In this document: piece after piece, positions 1 through 22,500 of the stretch
Position numbering within the stretch: position 1 is the first letter of the stretch
Layout of the letters: every line of letters starts with the position of its first letter
Assembly (NCBI GenBank): GCA_009176605.1
Contig: SEYY01019244.1
Location: 132,501 to 155,000, forward strand
Source of the DNA: Armadillidium nasatum
Taxonomy: Eukaryota; Arthropoda; Malacostraca; Isopoda; Armadillidiidae
Length of the DNA stretch: 22,500 nucleotides
Reading direction: 5' to 3'
Notes under the pieces: generated by a model
Database searches by the model: none
What the model was told of the DNA's origin: nothing
The model's input: the letters and a program-made list of their open reading frames with translations, nothing else
Program-made: the position numbers and the translations under genes

Positions 1-510
1 CGGCTTCACAACTGTTTTAAATTCTTAAATCTGAATATTCACCTAAACCTTGAACTTTATTTTCCATTTAGACTATATCTCTCTTCTTTCATTTCTTGTG
101 CACTTGTGCTGTAATATAATTTCTTCTAAAGATTTCTACTCTCTGAACTTGACATTAAGGAGGCCTACAGTTTTGATTTTGTTCCACTTGTGAGTCTTAA
201 AACTGAGCTAATTAATTTGATCTCTGTCTTGTTAAACTCATTTTTTTTTCATTGCCTATCAGCCTCTGTCTTTCCTTTTTAACCTGGTTTTAAAAAAGGA
301 GAATTTCATCCCTTAATTTTGTAACTTTTGTTCTGTCTCTCTAACTTAATTTCATTCCAAAGTTTTTGGATCTTTCCTAACCCAAAGACTTTATAGATTC
401 CATAACAAACATTATTTTTATTTTATTTATTTATTTTTTTTTTAAGAGTGGACCACACCGACGAGGGAATATACCGTCCTTTCAGGCAGACAAAATACTG
501 CCCTTCAGGC
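1..510. other. No gene recognised; AT-rich DNA
   Basis: T-rich sequence with short homopolymers (for example 421-443). The open frame starting at 448 has no recognisable protein features. I see nothing else. Confidence 0.5.
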
Positions 511-565
511 CATCACGAGTTCAGAGCGAGTGAAACACGTTCACACGCAATGAGAACTCGTGATG
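511..565. repeat. Nested hairpin
   Basis: CATCACGAGTTC (511-522) and GAACTCGTGATG (554-565) form a perfect 12-base stem. Within the 31-base loop, GTGAA (530-534) pairs with TTCAC (540-544). It sits in a patch (about 448-566) that is less AT-rich than its surroundings. Confidence 0.75.
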
Positions 566-3124
<2,559 letters not shown>

Positions 3125-3214
3125 ACCTCTTGATTTCCCTATAGCAATATGGTGTAAAAATGTTTCTAAGAGCTATGTCTTTGTTTTATTTCCTCTGGTT
3201 CTTATTATCCATCT

Positions 3215-3352
<138 letters not shown>

Positions 3353-3354
3353 AA

Positions 3355-3500
3355 GGATGAGCACAACTAACCGAAAAATTAGCTTCACTAATAGCTTATC
3401 CGTTAACTAAAAGTTAGCTTCGATAACACCCATCAGAAATAAAAATAGAAAAAATTAATGATTAAAAGCTAATGATAACGGCTAATTTTTATTATAGTAA
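3355..3500. repeat. Cluster of TTAGCTT / AGCTAA motifs, possible hAT end
   Basis: GGATGAGCAC at 3355-3364 resembles a hAT terminus. TTAGCTT or TAGCTT follows at 3379, 3392 and 3414, and inverted AGCTAA/GGCTAA at about 3467 and 3480, mixed with GATAAC motifs. The matching far end was not found with confidence; a GTGCTCA at 3871-3877 is the best candidate. Confidence 0.3.
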
Positions 3501-4332
3501 TTTAGCATCGATTTGTAGTTTCGGCTCTGAAACCATCAATTAAGGAGAGCTGAAATAAATATGTTTTAAATTAGTTATCTAAAACGGAACAGGATGTAAA
3601 AGTAAGATTATGATAAAAGTGTACGTATTATTTTAAAAAAAAAAAAAAATTACATTAAATATTAGTTTGTTTAGCATGCATTTTATTTACAGTATAAAAT
3701 GAACAAATTTTAAATGAATTGAAAATAATTAATGATCTAAATAAGGCATTCACTCTCCTTGACCTGATTTACTTTCTCACTCCCATCGACGTGATATTGT
3801 TTGCCCTTCAAAGTTAGCACCTGACAAGGCGGCTCTCTTGACCCGTAAAATGCCCTTGTTTAAGGAAAACGTGCTCAGTTTCAGCTCTGGATGGGATGGA
3901 CGGAATAAATATGGTCCTTTGGTATTTTATATGTCATCTATTTTTTTTTTAAAACTTTACATTCATAATTCAAGTTACTAAAATTAAATTAATTTATATT
4001 ATAAAAAAAAGAACTCATATTCTTTTCAGAAAAAGAAACTAGGTTAAAATAGTAATTTGATTTTCTATTTAATAAAGTTGAAAGTTCGTGATATTGTCTT
4101 GAAAATCTGCCAATTTTTAATACTTAAGTTTTTTTCGTTTTTACCTCGAATATTATTTTTAACATCTTTGATTTTACAAACAATAAGACTATTGTTGCTT
4201 CTCATTATAGTCTATGCTTCTCATCAATATAAAAAAGAAAACGTGGGTGGAAGAATACTGCGATCTTCGAACCCAAGATTCTCAGAGCCAAGTCACCGAA
4301 AATCCTTTTACTATTACCTATTAAGCTGGTGG
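3500..4332. other. No gene recognised; AT-rich DNA
   Basis: Mostly A/T-rich with a less AT-rich patch at about 3750-3910 (ACAAGGCGGCTCTCTTGACC) that I cannot identify. The open frame at 4057-4335 is hydrophobic low-complexity translation. Confidence 0.5.
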
Positions 4333-4725
<393 letters not shown>

Positions 4726-5149
4726 TCTGGTACTGGTAGATTAGTGCAAGAATCTCATGTGTCAATATTGTAATAACCTTATCGTATATTGGGACATTCA
4801 CAAATTATTTTAGCTATAAGTTATTGAATTTGAATACCTGACAATTTTTGTAGGCTTGCAATAATATGAACACTTTGAATTTTGTTGGATTATGGTCAAA
4901 TACCAGTGTGTTTGATTACATCTGCCACAAAATTTATGCAACTATATTAGTCCATAGGAAAATAGAGACAGTTAGAAGCCACAAGGGCCTATCGAGAGTG
5001 CCCCAATCCAAACAAATAATAATAATAACAATACTAATACATGCACAAAAGACTAGGTCTATCCTTTCCCTAGTTATCAGTTCATTCATGCAAAGATAAA
5101 AGTAAAACTAAGCCCAATTATACATGCAATATTCAATGAAATATCACCC
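4726..5149. other. No gene recognised
   Basis: Unassigned DNA between the possible hAT-like element and the 3' end of the CR1-like element. A 77-codon open frame at 4866-5099 shows no family features. Confidence 0.5.
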
Positions 5150-5172
5150 ACTACAAAAAAAAACTGTCATTA

Positions 5173-5238
5173 GGCTTAGTCATAGGTTGATCTGTTGATC
5201 TAAAAATTCATATATACCCGCCAATTTGGCTTAGTCAT
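5173..5238. repeat. 11-base direct repeat at the CR1-like 3' end
   Basis: GGCTTAGTCAT occurs at 5173-5183 and again at 5228-5238, bracketing the short 3' UTR of the minus-strand element. CR1 elements usually end in short direct repeats rather than poly(A), so this may be the terminal motif, but only two copies are present. Confidence 0.45.
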
Positions 5239-5947
5239 GTTATATTGTATAATACTTAAACCATCCATAAATCTATCTAGCTCCCTTTTAAATTTGACAA
5301 GAGAATCACAGTCAACAATCTCTTCTGGCAAGTCATTCCAAAAATTAACAACTCTATTACTGAAAGAGTATTTTCTTAGATCGAGATGGCATGGACTTTT
5401 TAATTTTCTTATGTCCTCTAGTTATTCCCCCACGGTCCAATATAAAGTATTTTTCAATCTCTGTATTACTGTCAGATGCAAATATTTTGTAAACTTGTAT
5501 CATATCCCCTCTGAGAAATCTCCTTTCAACCGAGAACATTCCTAACTCCTTCAACCTCTCTTCATAGCTCTTATTTTCAAAGCCAGAAATCATCCTTGTT
5601 GTTGCTCGACGTTGTACTCTCTCCAGCATATCTATGTCTTTTCTTAAATGAGGAGCCCAAACCTGTGCACAATACTCTAATGCTGGCCAAACATAGCTAT
5701 TATATAGCTTGCTTATAACCTCTTTGCTCTTGTAAACTACATTGCGATTAATTATACCTAACATCTTATTAGCTCTATTCCTTGCTTCCAAACATTGATC
5801 TCCCACCTTCAGATTACTGCTAATAATCACACCTAAATCCTTTTCTTGGTCCACAGTCTCAAGCCACTCCCCATTCATTTCATAATTAAATCCTTCATTT
5901 GAGTAACCTACATGAAGAACTTTACATTTTTTACTATTAAAGTTCAT
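5235..5947 (-). pseudogene. CR1-like: RT thumb and C-terminal part
   Basis: One frame is open from 5947 to 5357 (196 aa, with LYNSYVWPALEYCAQVWAP and LERVQRRATTRMI). A one-base shift near 5370 moves the conserved end, FSNRVVNFWNDLPEEIV and FKRELDRFMDG, into a second frame that ends near 5235. Confidence 0.85.
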
Positions 5948-6515
5948 TTGCCACCTCTCTGCCCAACCAAGAAGTCCTATCTAGATCACCTTGAAGCTTT
6001 ATGCATCCATCATTATTCCTTACTGAGGTAACCACTATTGGTATCATCAGCAAACTTAGAAACCTTACATTTAAGACCTTTGTCTAAATCATTTATATAT
6101 ATAAGAAACAAAAGTGGTCTCAGCATGCTCAGCACAGAACCCTGTGGGACCCCACTCTTCACCGTTTCCCATAATGACTTATTACCATTGCCTTCTGTTC
6201 TTTAACCACTCTTCAATCCAATTGTGTACCATTCCATCTATACCATACTGCGACAACTTTTGCATCAGCCTAACATGGGGTACCTTATCAAAAGCTTTGC
6301 TAAAGTCTAAATATATGACATCAACTGGATCACCCCTGTCTATACATTTAGTAATATATTCCATAAATTCTAGTAGATTTATCTGACATGATCTACCCTT
6401 TCTAAAGCCATGCTGGGAGTTATATAGTATCTTGTTATCATCTAAGTGCTTCTCTATATGACTTTTCAGTAACTTTTCCAAAATTTTCACAACCAGAGAT
6501 GTTAAACTAACTGGC
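5948..6515 (-). pseudogene. CR1-like: RT palm with catalytic motifs
   Basis: NYRPVSLTS, QHGFRKGRSC and the motif A block VIYLDFSKAFDKVPH are in one frame down to 6182. After one base of frameshift, SGVPQGSVL and the catalytic FADD (6043-6054) follow. Between GSVL and PLLF there are a few extra residues compared with the family. Several stops follow FADD before the next block. Confidence 0.85.
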
Positions 6516-7289
6516 CTATAGTTCCCTTAAATCTTCCTTACTACCTTTTTTAAAAATGGGCACCACATATGCCGTTTTCCAGTCCTCAGGTACCTCTCCA
6601 AAAGCAATAGATCGCTTAAAAATCAAATACAGTGCCTTTGCAATACTGTTACTCCCCTCTTTTAGAATTCTACCATACACACCATCTGGACCCGCTGCCT
6701 TATTTGGGTCAATATGTTCTAGTAAAGATTTAATTTCATTTAACTCAATTTCAAATGCTGCACACCTATTCATTACATGTATACTAGAGCTATTAGTCTC
6801 TAAACTGCTATCCAACCTTTCCTCAGTAAACACTGATGCAAAATAAGCATTGAAAATGTTAACCAATTCTTTATCTGAACTTACTAAATTTCCATCAATT
6901 TTAATTGGGCCAATTTTCTTATCCTTGCTTTTAAATTTATAAAAGCTAAAAAACTTTTTCAAGTCTTTATTACTGTTCCTTGCCAAATTAATTTCTGCCA
7001 TTCTCTTTGCTCTTCTTATTGATTGGTTAAGTTCATTCCTAATTCTCTTATAATGTTCCAAATCTTCACCCCTGCTCATACCTTTGAATATTTTAAAACA
7101 TCTACGCTTTTCACTGATTTTCTCTTTTATCTCTCTACTCCACCAATTAGGTTTTCTATTTGCCACCCTAATGGATTTATCTTTAAAACACACAGACTGA
7201 ATGGTAGCCAATATTTGCTTGAAGTATTCCCACATGATGAAACAATTTTGACCATTAAACTCCTTATCCCAGTCAATTTCATCGAGCAT
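6516..7289 (-). pseudogene. CR1-like: linker and RT fingers
   Basis: This is 257 residues, rich in Lys and Arg in the first half (NWWSREIKEKISEKRRCFK). Next comes the RT entry block NKAAGPDGVYGRILKE and then EVPEDWKTAYVVPIFKKGSK. The frame fails just before the conserved NYRPVSLTS block, which is present in the neighbouring frame. Confidence 0.85.
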
Positions 7290-7292
7290 TGC

Positions 7293-7540
7293 TCAGAATT
7301 TGCTAAAATCTCTGTTTCTGAAATCTAATATCTTTTCCCTATTGACTTGCAATTTGGGCCCAGACCTCATATTCCAGTTAAATCTAATAATATAATGATC
7401 ACTAGCTCCTAAAGTCTCCCCAACTTCGATATCATTCACCATATTCTCATCATTTGTTAATATTAAATCTAACAATGACACATGCCTTGTCGGTTCTTGG
7501 ACCATATTTTTATAAATTTTTTATAAATAAATTTATAACT
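7293..7540 (-). pseudogene. CR1-like: endonuclease C-terminal piece
   Basis: It contains HVSLLDLILTND and GASDHYIIRF. The SDH is the conserved catalytic end of the APE-type endonuclease used for target-primed reverse transcription. The upstream part of the endonuclease is absent. Upstream of 7505 the frame is broken. Confidence 0.8.
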
Positions 7541-7598
7541 TGTCCATCTGTACAATCTAAAAAAAAAATTTTTTTTTTTTTTTAAATAGCCCTATCCA

Positions 7599-7668
7599 AC
7601 CATTTTGTTACTGTTTATGGGAAAAATGTCACATTATTGGTTTTTCCCATACACATCAGCAAAATGGT
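7599..7668. repeat. Imperfect inverted repeat (hairpin) upstream of UFM1
   Basis: ACCATTTTG (7599-7607) pairs with CAAAATGGT (7660-7668), and TATGGGAAAAA (7616-7626) pairs perfectly with TTTTTCCCATA (7641-7651). There are a few mismatches between the two blocks and a 14-base loop. It lies between the truncated 5' end of the CR1-like element and the UFM1 start. It may be a small inverted-repeat element or a cruciform-forming site near the promoter. Confidence 0.7.
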
Positions 7669-7916
7669 GGAGTATACAAAAATTCTTTCTAAATAAAAAA
7701 TGCATAAGAGTATTTTAGATTCTTGGTTGCATATTTAATTTCCAGTGTTGAATCAATCTAAATATTTAATCGTTATAAATGAAATAAAATTCATTGTGTA
7801 CTTAAAAATATCGAAAATTAAATTCTTTTATCGTATTTCAGATTTATAAAATTAGAAGAAATTGAATTTAAATAAGTTGAAAAATATTTCATTAGTTTTT
7901 AAGATTATTTTTCACC

Positions 7917-13313
<5,397 letters not shown>

Positions 13314-13333
13314 ACAGCTGACCAGTATTGTTA

Positions 13334-13335
<2 letters not shown>

Positions 13336-13365
<30 letters not shown>
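13336..13365. repeat. (TTA)n microsatellite in the UFM1 3' UTR
   Basis: About ten TTA/ATT units shortly after the UFM1 stop codon and before the candidate poly(A) signal, so probably transcribed. Confidence 0.95.
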
Positions 13366-13367
<2 letters not shown>

Positions 13368-13500
13368 AGAAAAACATTCTCTTATACTGTTATTTATATA
13401 GTTAATGTCTAATTTTGATATTTCCATTTTCATTTACGGTTTGGTAGGTAGTATTTTTTTAAAGCTTATTTATTTGTTTTAAGAACTTAAATTGGCGGTT

Positions 13501-13506
13501 AATAAA
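13501..13506 (+). promoter_or_regulatory. Candidate polyadenylation signal of UFM1
   Basis: A canonical AATAAA lies 187 bases after the UFM1 stop codon and is followed by T-rich DNA. It is the first AATAAA I noticed downstream of the gene. Motif and position alone support it. Confidence 0.5.
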
Positions 13507-13787
13507 TTCATGGTTTTATAGAACATTTTATAAAAAACTATAATTTTGTTAAAATTTTTGAAAATATATTTTGAAATATATTTTTATTTATAGTGTATTT
13601 ATTTGCCCTCTTAGTTTCTACATTACTTTTATTTTGATATCCAAAAGCAATTTCTTAGAGTAGAATAACACACGAAATCGTTTTGAAATTTTTTTTCCTC
13701 CTCCGCGATAAATACAGTAACATGCAAGATTCTCACCTGAATTGTGTCCGCTGAAGACTTGAAGTGCCTTCTTCCATGGGTTGTCTA

Positions 13788-14215
13788 CTACTTTTCCACG
13801 CAGTCACCATCCCTGTGTTTCTAAACACACAGTTAAGTTCGGACAAGGTTACATTCCGTAGATGAAGAAATCGGGAGCCTTTTTCCAAGGGTCAGCGAAG
13901 CATAATGTTTGAACTTCCGCATCACTGGTGTAATGGTGTCCCCTCAGGTGTTCTTTCAGCTTCGTGAAAAAGAAAAAAATCATAAGGGGAAAGATCGTGG
14001 TGTTATGGCGAGTGGTAAAATCTTATGAAGTTTGAAACTGTAATGAACATCGTCATGGTGGCATATTGTATCTTCGCTAGGAAAAGCCCGCAAAAATAGT
14101 TCGAGTTTCTCCAAAGTGTACAATTATTGGTCAGAGTTGCAAGTCTGGCAATAGTGTTCCAAATAAAGGACAGTATTAAGCCAAAAGTGTTTGAACTGTC
14201 TTTGTATTTTGACAT
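13788..14215 (-). pseudogene. Mariner-type transposase, decayed C-terminal half
   Basis: On the minus strand LKEHLRGHHYTSDAEVQT (about 13970-13910) is followed by KKAPDFFIYGM. After frame changes come NLVRT and GDCVEK with stop codons at 13788-13790. These match the last part of mariner transposases, where a KLKEHLRG block is followed by a DFF/FY...GM segment and a C-terminal GDYVEK. The degraded region immediately upstream (to about 14215) is roughly where the DD(E/D) catalytic block would sit, but I cannot read it confidently. At least three frame changes make it inactive. No terminal inverted repeats were identified. Confidence 0.65.
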
Positions 14216-14570
14216 AGGTAATATCTTGTCAAGTGCTTCTTCTGAAAAATTCGAGTTGCACTTATGAAGTTATCAACATTTTATCCATGGTATAAATGAT
14301 CGAGTGAACTTCAGCGTCATGGCTGTTAATTCGAGGTATAATGTGCAGTGATTTTCTATAAATATTAGCCGACTGTTGCACATGCCAGTGTCCCAGCAGA
14401 TAAGGAATCGAAGTGTTCAAAATATTGTGTGAAATATGCATGCACAATCACAATGGATGGTTAGAAATATTTTCTCTGCGAAGCCGTGACTTTATTTAAT
14501 TTTTTTTTTTTGGGGGAGCGGGGGCTGGTTAACCTTTATGCCCAAATTACATTGATTACAGCTGTTTTCA
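14216..14570. other. No gene recognised
   Basis: Moderate base composition. It could hold the degraded N-terminal half of the mariner-type transposase, but I could not match it. Confidence 0.4.
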
Positions 14571-14724
<154 letters not shown>

Positions 14725-14869
14725 ATTTACGGTACGAACAGACTGGACAGTTTTCCAGGACGGCGGATTTTATAGTCTGCAAATTACCAATCAAACGATC
14801 ATGAATATGATATGGAATATTACGTAAAATTAGTAAAAGTTTTTAAAAAATAAACTCCCAAATTCAAAA

Positions 14870-17242
<2,373 letters not shown>

Positions 17243-17345
17243 ATTTATTGGTTACGAATGAATTATTTTTACATTTCTGAATACAAATCAATTATACATA
17301 TGTCCACACGGATACGAATATTCAGCATACTAATGTATTTTGATT

Positions 17346-18644
<1,299 letters not shown>

Positions 18645-18673
18645 ACACACACATACACGCCCGCGCGCGCGCG
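18645..18673. repeat. (CA)n-(CG)n alternating purine-pyrimidine tract
   Basis: ACACACACATACACG is followed by CCGCGCGCGCGCGC. Almost the whole tract alternates purine and pyrimidine and it ends in pure CG, a classic Z-DNA-prone sequence. It lies close to the 3' end of the decayed jockey-like element. Confidence 0.9.
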
Positions 18674-18689
18674 TCCCAAAATAAAGTGG

Positions 18690-20430
18690 TAAAAATGAAA
18701 ATGGAAAATTGATCTAGACCTTATCAGTAGAGTACGTGAAGAATGAGCATATCTGCTAAGTTCATGGTCAACCAGGTAAAGAGAGAAATGATTAGATTTT
18801 GTAGAAAGACAAGTCACGCACCTATTCATGGAATATATACTCGACTAGAGAGTTTAAAACAAAAATGTTCGTGTGATATAGTATAAGGTGAGTGAGGAAA
18901 GTGTTTGAAGGCCACAAAGAGATTAAGAGAGAGTCTGCAAGAGCAGGAAGTTGATAAGGAGGGAAAATCCTCAAATTCCATCCTTTCAAAAACTATGCGA
19001 ATAAAATCACCCCAGATATTTGATTCTTATTCCTCACCAGGAAGAAGGACAGGTATTGCACAGAGCGAGCAACTGGAGTAGTGTGAAGAAGTTCTGAAGA
19101 TGAGTCAGAACGCCTAACATCTTTAAAGCTTGTTGAGAGGGAGAGTAGAACGTGATCCTTCCATGGAAGATAACGATGATAAATATCAAGAACATTAAGG
19201 ACAGAAAAAGAATTGAGTTGTTTGCTTTCTAGCAAAGATGTAAAGTCAAGTAGATACACGAAGGATCTGCGTCTTTGAGACATTGAAAGTGATCATGTTT
19301 AATTTACCCCGATTAAAATTATGAGAAAGATCACAATAATCAGCTGTTCCCAAAGCTACTCTTCTATTATCAGTTATTTGAGGCTGGGTGGGGAAAATAT
19401 AAGAATGGATTCGTGATTAAGTGACGGAAGGAAAAAGGTTAAAAAAAAAGAGGGGACTGAACATAAATGTATACAACTGTTGATAGATATAAAAAATAAA
19501 CGGTAATTGTTTACAACAGCTGATTAAGATTGGCGAGAAATGAACAGATGGAAGTTCATGAAACGAAGTTTTATGCTATACTCTATCATGCGCTTCCGAT
19601 GAATCCAATGGGACAGGAATAAATTCACTGAAATACTGAAGAGCAGAAAATTAATAATCTGACAGGTAAAAAAAAAATTATTTTGTTTATTTAGGTATTC
19701 CTTACGGACATCATAAGATAAGATTAGAAGATTTAAGAAGTTTCAAAATCTTTCTGTTAAGGATAAATTTGAACACTGTGGAAACAAAAGTAGTTAGCAG
19801 GACTATTAGAGGAAGAGAGGCCTTCGTTTGCACAGGCAGAATAGATACGTGTTGCAAGCGAGATGGAAATATCGAATTCAGTAGGCAGAGACGATTAAAC
19901 TGTTTACCAAGGTGGGGTGCAAGCTCAGAAGCACAAGTTGTGAGAACCGCTGGAGAAATACCAATTCAATCGTACGACCAGAGAGACCAGAAATCACGCC
20001 TTTAAAAGATGCAAAAATGTTAGATATAAATGTGTTCGAAAGATAAGGAGTAGTAAGAATAGTACCAGAATCATCTAAAGTGGAATCAGAAGAGACTGGA
20101 TGAAGAGTTCAGCTTTAGTAAGATATATAAGATATCTGAAGTACGTTTGGAAAAAAATTAGAGAAAGAGGAAGGAGCAAAGTTAGCTTTGAACGTTCTTT
20201 AGGACAATTGCCAGAAAGATTATATTATTGCACTTTCTATGGAAAAAAGATTTTAGTATTGCAGGATATAAATTTTTTCTATATCCCGAGATGATAAATT
20301 GAAGCACGAGTTTCAGGAGTTCGAAGAAGGTATACAGTTTATGAAGGCAGGGTTTCTTCAGCACATTTCAAGAGAACTAGGCTAAAATTAATGCAGACAG
20401 AAGAACATGTACAAGAGCAAATCCGCAATA
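18690..20430 (-). mobile_element. Jockey-like non-LTR retrotransposon, heavily decayed
   Basis: Read on the minus strand from 20430 down, family landmarks appear in order but in changing frames. They are LRTPETRAS and HRKCNNI (before the RT), TKAELF and DDSGTILTTP (about 20100-20050), AVLTTCASELAPHLGK and FNRLCLLNSIFPS (RT fingers, about 19960-19860), FNVSKTQ (about 19280), LNVLDIY...WKDHV, KMLGVLTHLQNFFTLLQLLA (about 19120-19060), and HFSLYLVDHELSRYAHSS (about 18790-18735). The central palm with its catalytic motifs was not found between about 19740 and 19330, so it is deleted or too degraded. The 3' side stops about 20 bases from a (CG)n/(CA)n tract. Matches are to patterns I recall from arthropod elements. 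Confidence 0.65.
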
Positions 20431-20439
20431 TATATGTAT

Positions 20440-21230
<791 letters not shown>

Positions 21231-21233
21231 TAC

Positions 21234-21259
21234 CTCTGGTGGGTAAATTTCCACCAGAG
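21234..21259. repeat. Perfect 9-base-stem palindrome between two (TA)n arrays
   Basis: CTCTGGTGG (21234-21242) and CCACCAGAG (21251-21259) are perfect inverted copies with an 8-base A/T-rich loop containing AAATTT. A T tract precedes it on the + strand. Confidence 0.8.
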
Positions 21260-21282
21260 AAAGGAGCAAATAGGGATCCTGC

Positions 21283-21550
<268 letters not shown>

Positions 21551-21750
21551 ATTTTAATAAAAAAATATACATAAATAATAAATAAATAAAGACAATAAAA
21601 ATAAACAAATACACAATAAACCTTTCCCAGTAATATTCTTAAGTTTATTTATTTTATGTGCAAAGAGATTTGATTGCTGGATTCGGATCTAATAGTAAGG
21701 GATTTACGAATAAAAAAAAAAAAAAAAAGCCTCGCATGATTCCAATTTTG

Positions 21751-21893
<143 letters not shown>

Positions 21894-21914
21894 ACCGTGG
21901 AATCTTTGGACCCG

Positions 21915-21925
21915 GGTTCGATTCC
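21915..21925 (+). other. tRNA T-arm / pol III B-box-like motif
   Basis: GGTTCGATTCC is an exact match to the GGTTCGANNCC consensus, preceded by TTTGGACCCG. No tRNA can be folded, because the sequence upstream is a (TA)n array. It may be the surviving end of a tRNA-derived SINE cut by the array. Confidence 0.4.
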
Positions 21926-21953
21926 TCGAAAATTATAACATCATTAGCAGTTA

Positions 21954-22121
<168 letters not shown>

Positions 22122-22127
<6 letters not shown>

Positions 22128-22500
22128 ATTTTTTTTGCCCCACCCTCCCTCGCATCTTTTTTCAATCCCCATCGCCCATCAACAAAGACTTTCAAGCAGA
22201 AGTTGCTATCAATTTCAATCCTCAATTTGATTTTTCCACTGGATAAATATAAATTTAATCCCCAGTATAGGGCTGAGTGGCGTGAGATTGGAAATTTCAT
22301 GCATGTTGAAACACGAGTTCGCTCTTCTTCGTTTCTGCGCGCCAAATTTCAAGGCGCTTCTTCGTTGCGCGCCAAATCTTAAGACGATTGTGAGAGCAGT
22401 TTACAAAAGCGCATTTCGTTTCTTATTCTTTTTTTCCTTTTCTTTTATTTCTTTTAAGAAAACATTGGTGGAAATTTTTTTTAAAGAAAAGGCAACTTTC
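22122..22500. other. No gene recognised; unique-looking DNA at the right edge
   Basis: Higher GC than the rest of the right flank and free of long microsatellites. It contains the tandem E2F-like repeat. An open frame to 22382 on the + strand runs out of the (GT)n array and has no family features. Confidence 0.5.
22323..22380. promoter_or_regulatory. Tandem repeat carrying two E2F-like sites
   Basis: CTTCTTCGTT followed by GCGCGCCAAAT occurs twice. The GCGCGCCAAA cores are at 22337-22346 and 22367-22376, exactly 30 bases apart. On the minus strand each reads TTTGGCGCGC, which fits the E2F consensus TTTSSCGC. No coding sequence is seen in the 120 bases that follow, so a promoter role is a guess. 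Confidence 0.35.

Larger units (their letters stand above)
5150..7560 (-). mobile_element. CR1-like non-LTR retrotransposon, 5'-truncated and frameshifted
   Basis: Reading the minus strand from 7560 down to 5150, the order is: endonuclease C-terminus, linker, reverse transcriptase, C-terminal extension, short 3' UTR. Protein signatures such as FNSKKCKVLHVGYSNEG, DQEKDLGVIISSNL, RVQRRATTRMI and RGDMIQVYKIF are typical of the CR1 group. The 5' end is cut within the endonuclease domain, as expected from incomplete reverse transcription, and adjoins an A/T homopolymer (7560-7583). At least three frame changes (near 6515, 6182 and 5357) show it is dead. The sub-parts are listed separately. Confidence 0.88.

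Noticed and set aside
5237..7328. Several + strand frames (for example 6556-6846, 7023-7328)
   Set aside because: They are antisense shadows of the minus-strand CR1-like element.

Overview
The window is animal genomic DNA, most probably from an arthropod. It has spliced genes with GT/AG introns, AT-rich non-coding DNA, remnants of at least four kinds of non-LTR retrotransposon and a mariner remnant. It also carries an extraordinary load of (TA)n arrays: 17 long ones, about 2.3 kb or roughly a tenth of the window. The combination of (TA)n and (CA)n expansion with these retrotransposon types would suit a crustacean (for example a decapod or isopod). That is an inference from general knowledge, not from a search.

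The only complete host gene I can assemble is UFM1 (+ strand, four coding exons between 7917 and 13313), which encodes a 90-residue ubiquitin-fold modifier. Intron 2 holds a nested, apparently intronless, same-strand reading frame (10176-11109, one frameshift) that I read as a homologue of FANCF, a subunit of the Fanconi anaemia core complex. Both have a plausible AATAAA signal a little under 200 bases after the stop codon.

Layout: 1-2231 is AT-rich DNA with one nested hairpin and no recognised gene. 2232-3349 is (TA)n arrays around a retrotransposon 3' fragment. 3350-5150 is unassigned DNA with two possible hAT-like remnants. 5150-7560 is a 5'-truncated, frameshifted CR1-like element on the minus strand. 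7599-7668 is an imperfect inverted repeat. 7917-13506 is UFM1, with a retrotransposon scrap in intron 1 and FANCF in intron 2. 13788-14215 is a decayed mariner transposase (minus). 15006-17065 is a retrotransposon with an open, strikingly G-poor RT frame, set between two (TA)n arrays. 17066-18690 is microsatellites and unassigned DNA. 18690-20430 and 20440-21107 are two further decayed retrotransposons (minus) lying end to end. 21108-22121 is almost solid microsatellite. 22122-22500 is unique-looking sequence with a tandemly repeated E2F-like motif.

UFM1 and FANCF act in separate processes (UFMylation, and repair of DNA interstrand crosslinks); only their nesting ties them together. The rest of the window is shaped by retrotransposition and dinucleotide expansion, and nearly every retrotransposon boundary coincides with a simple-sequence array.
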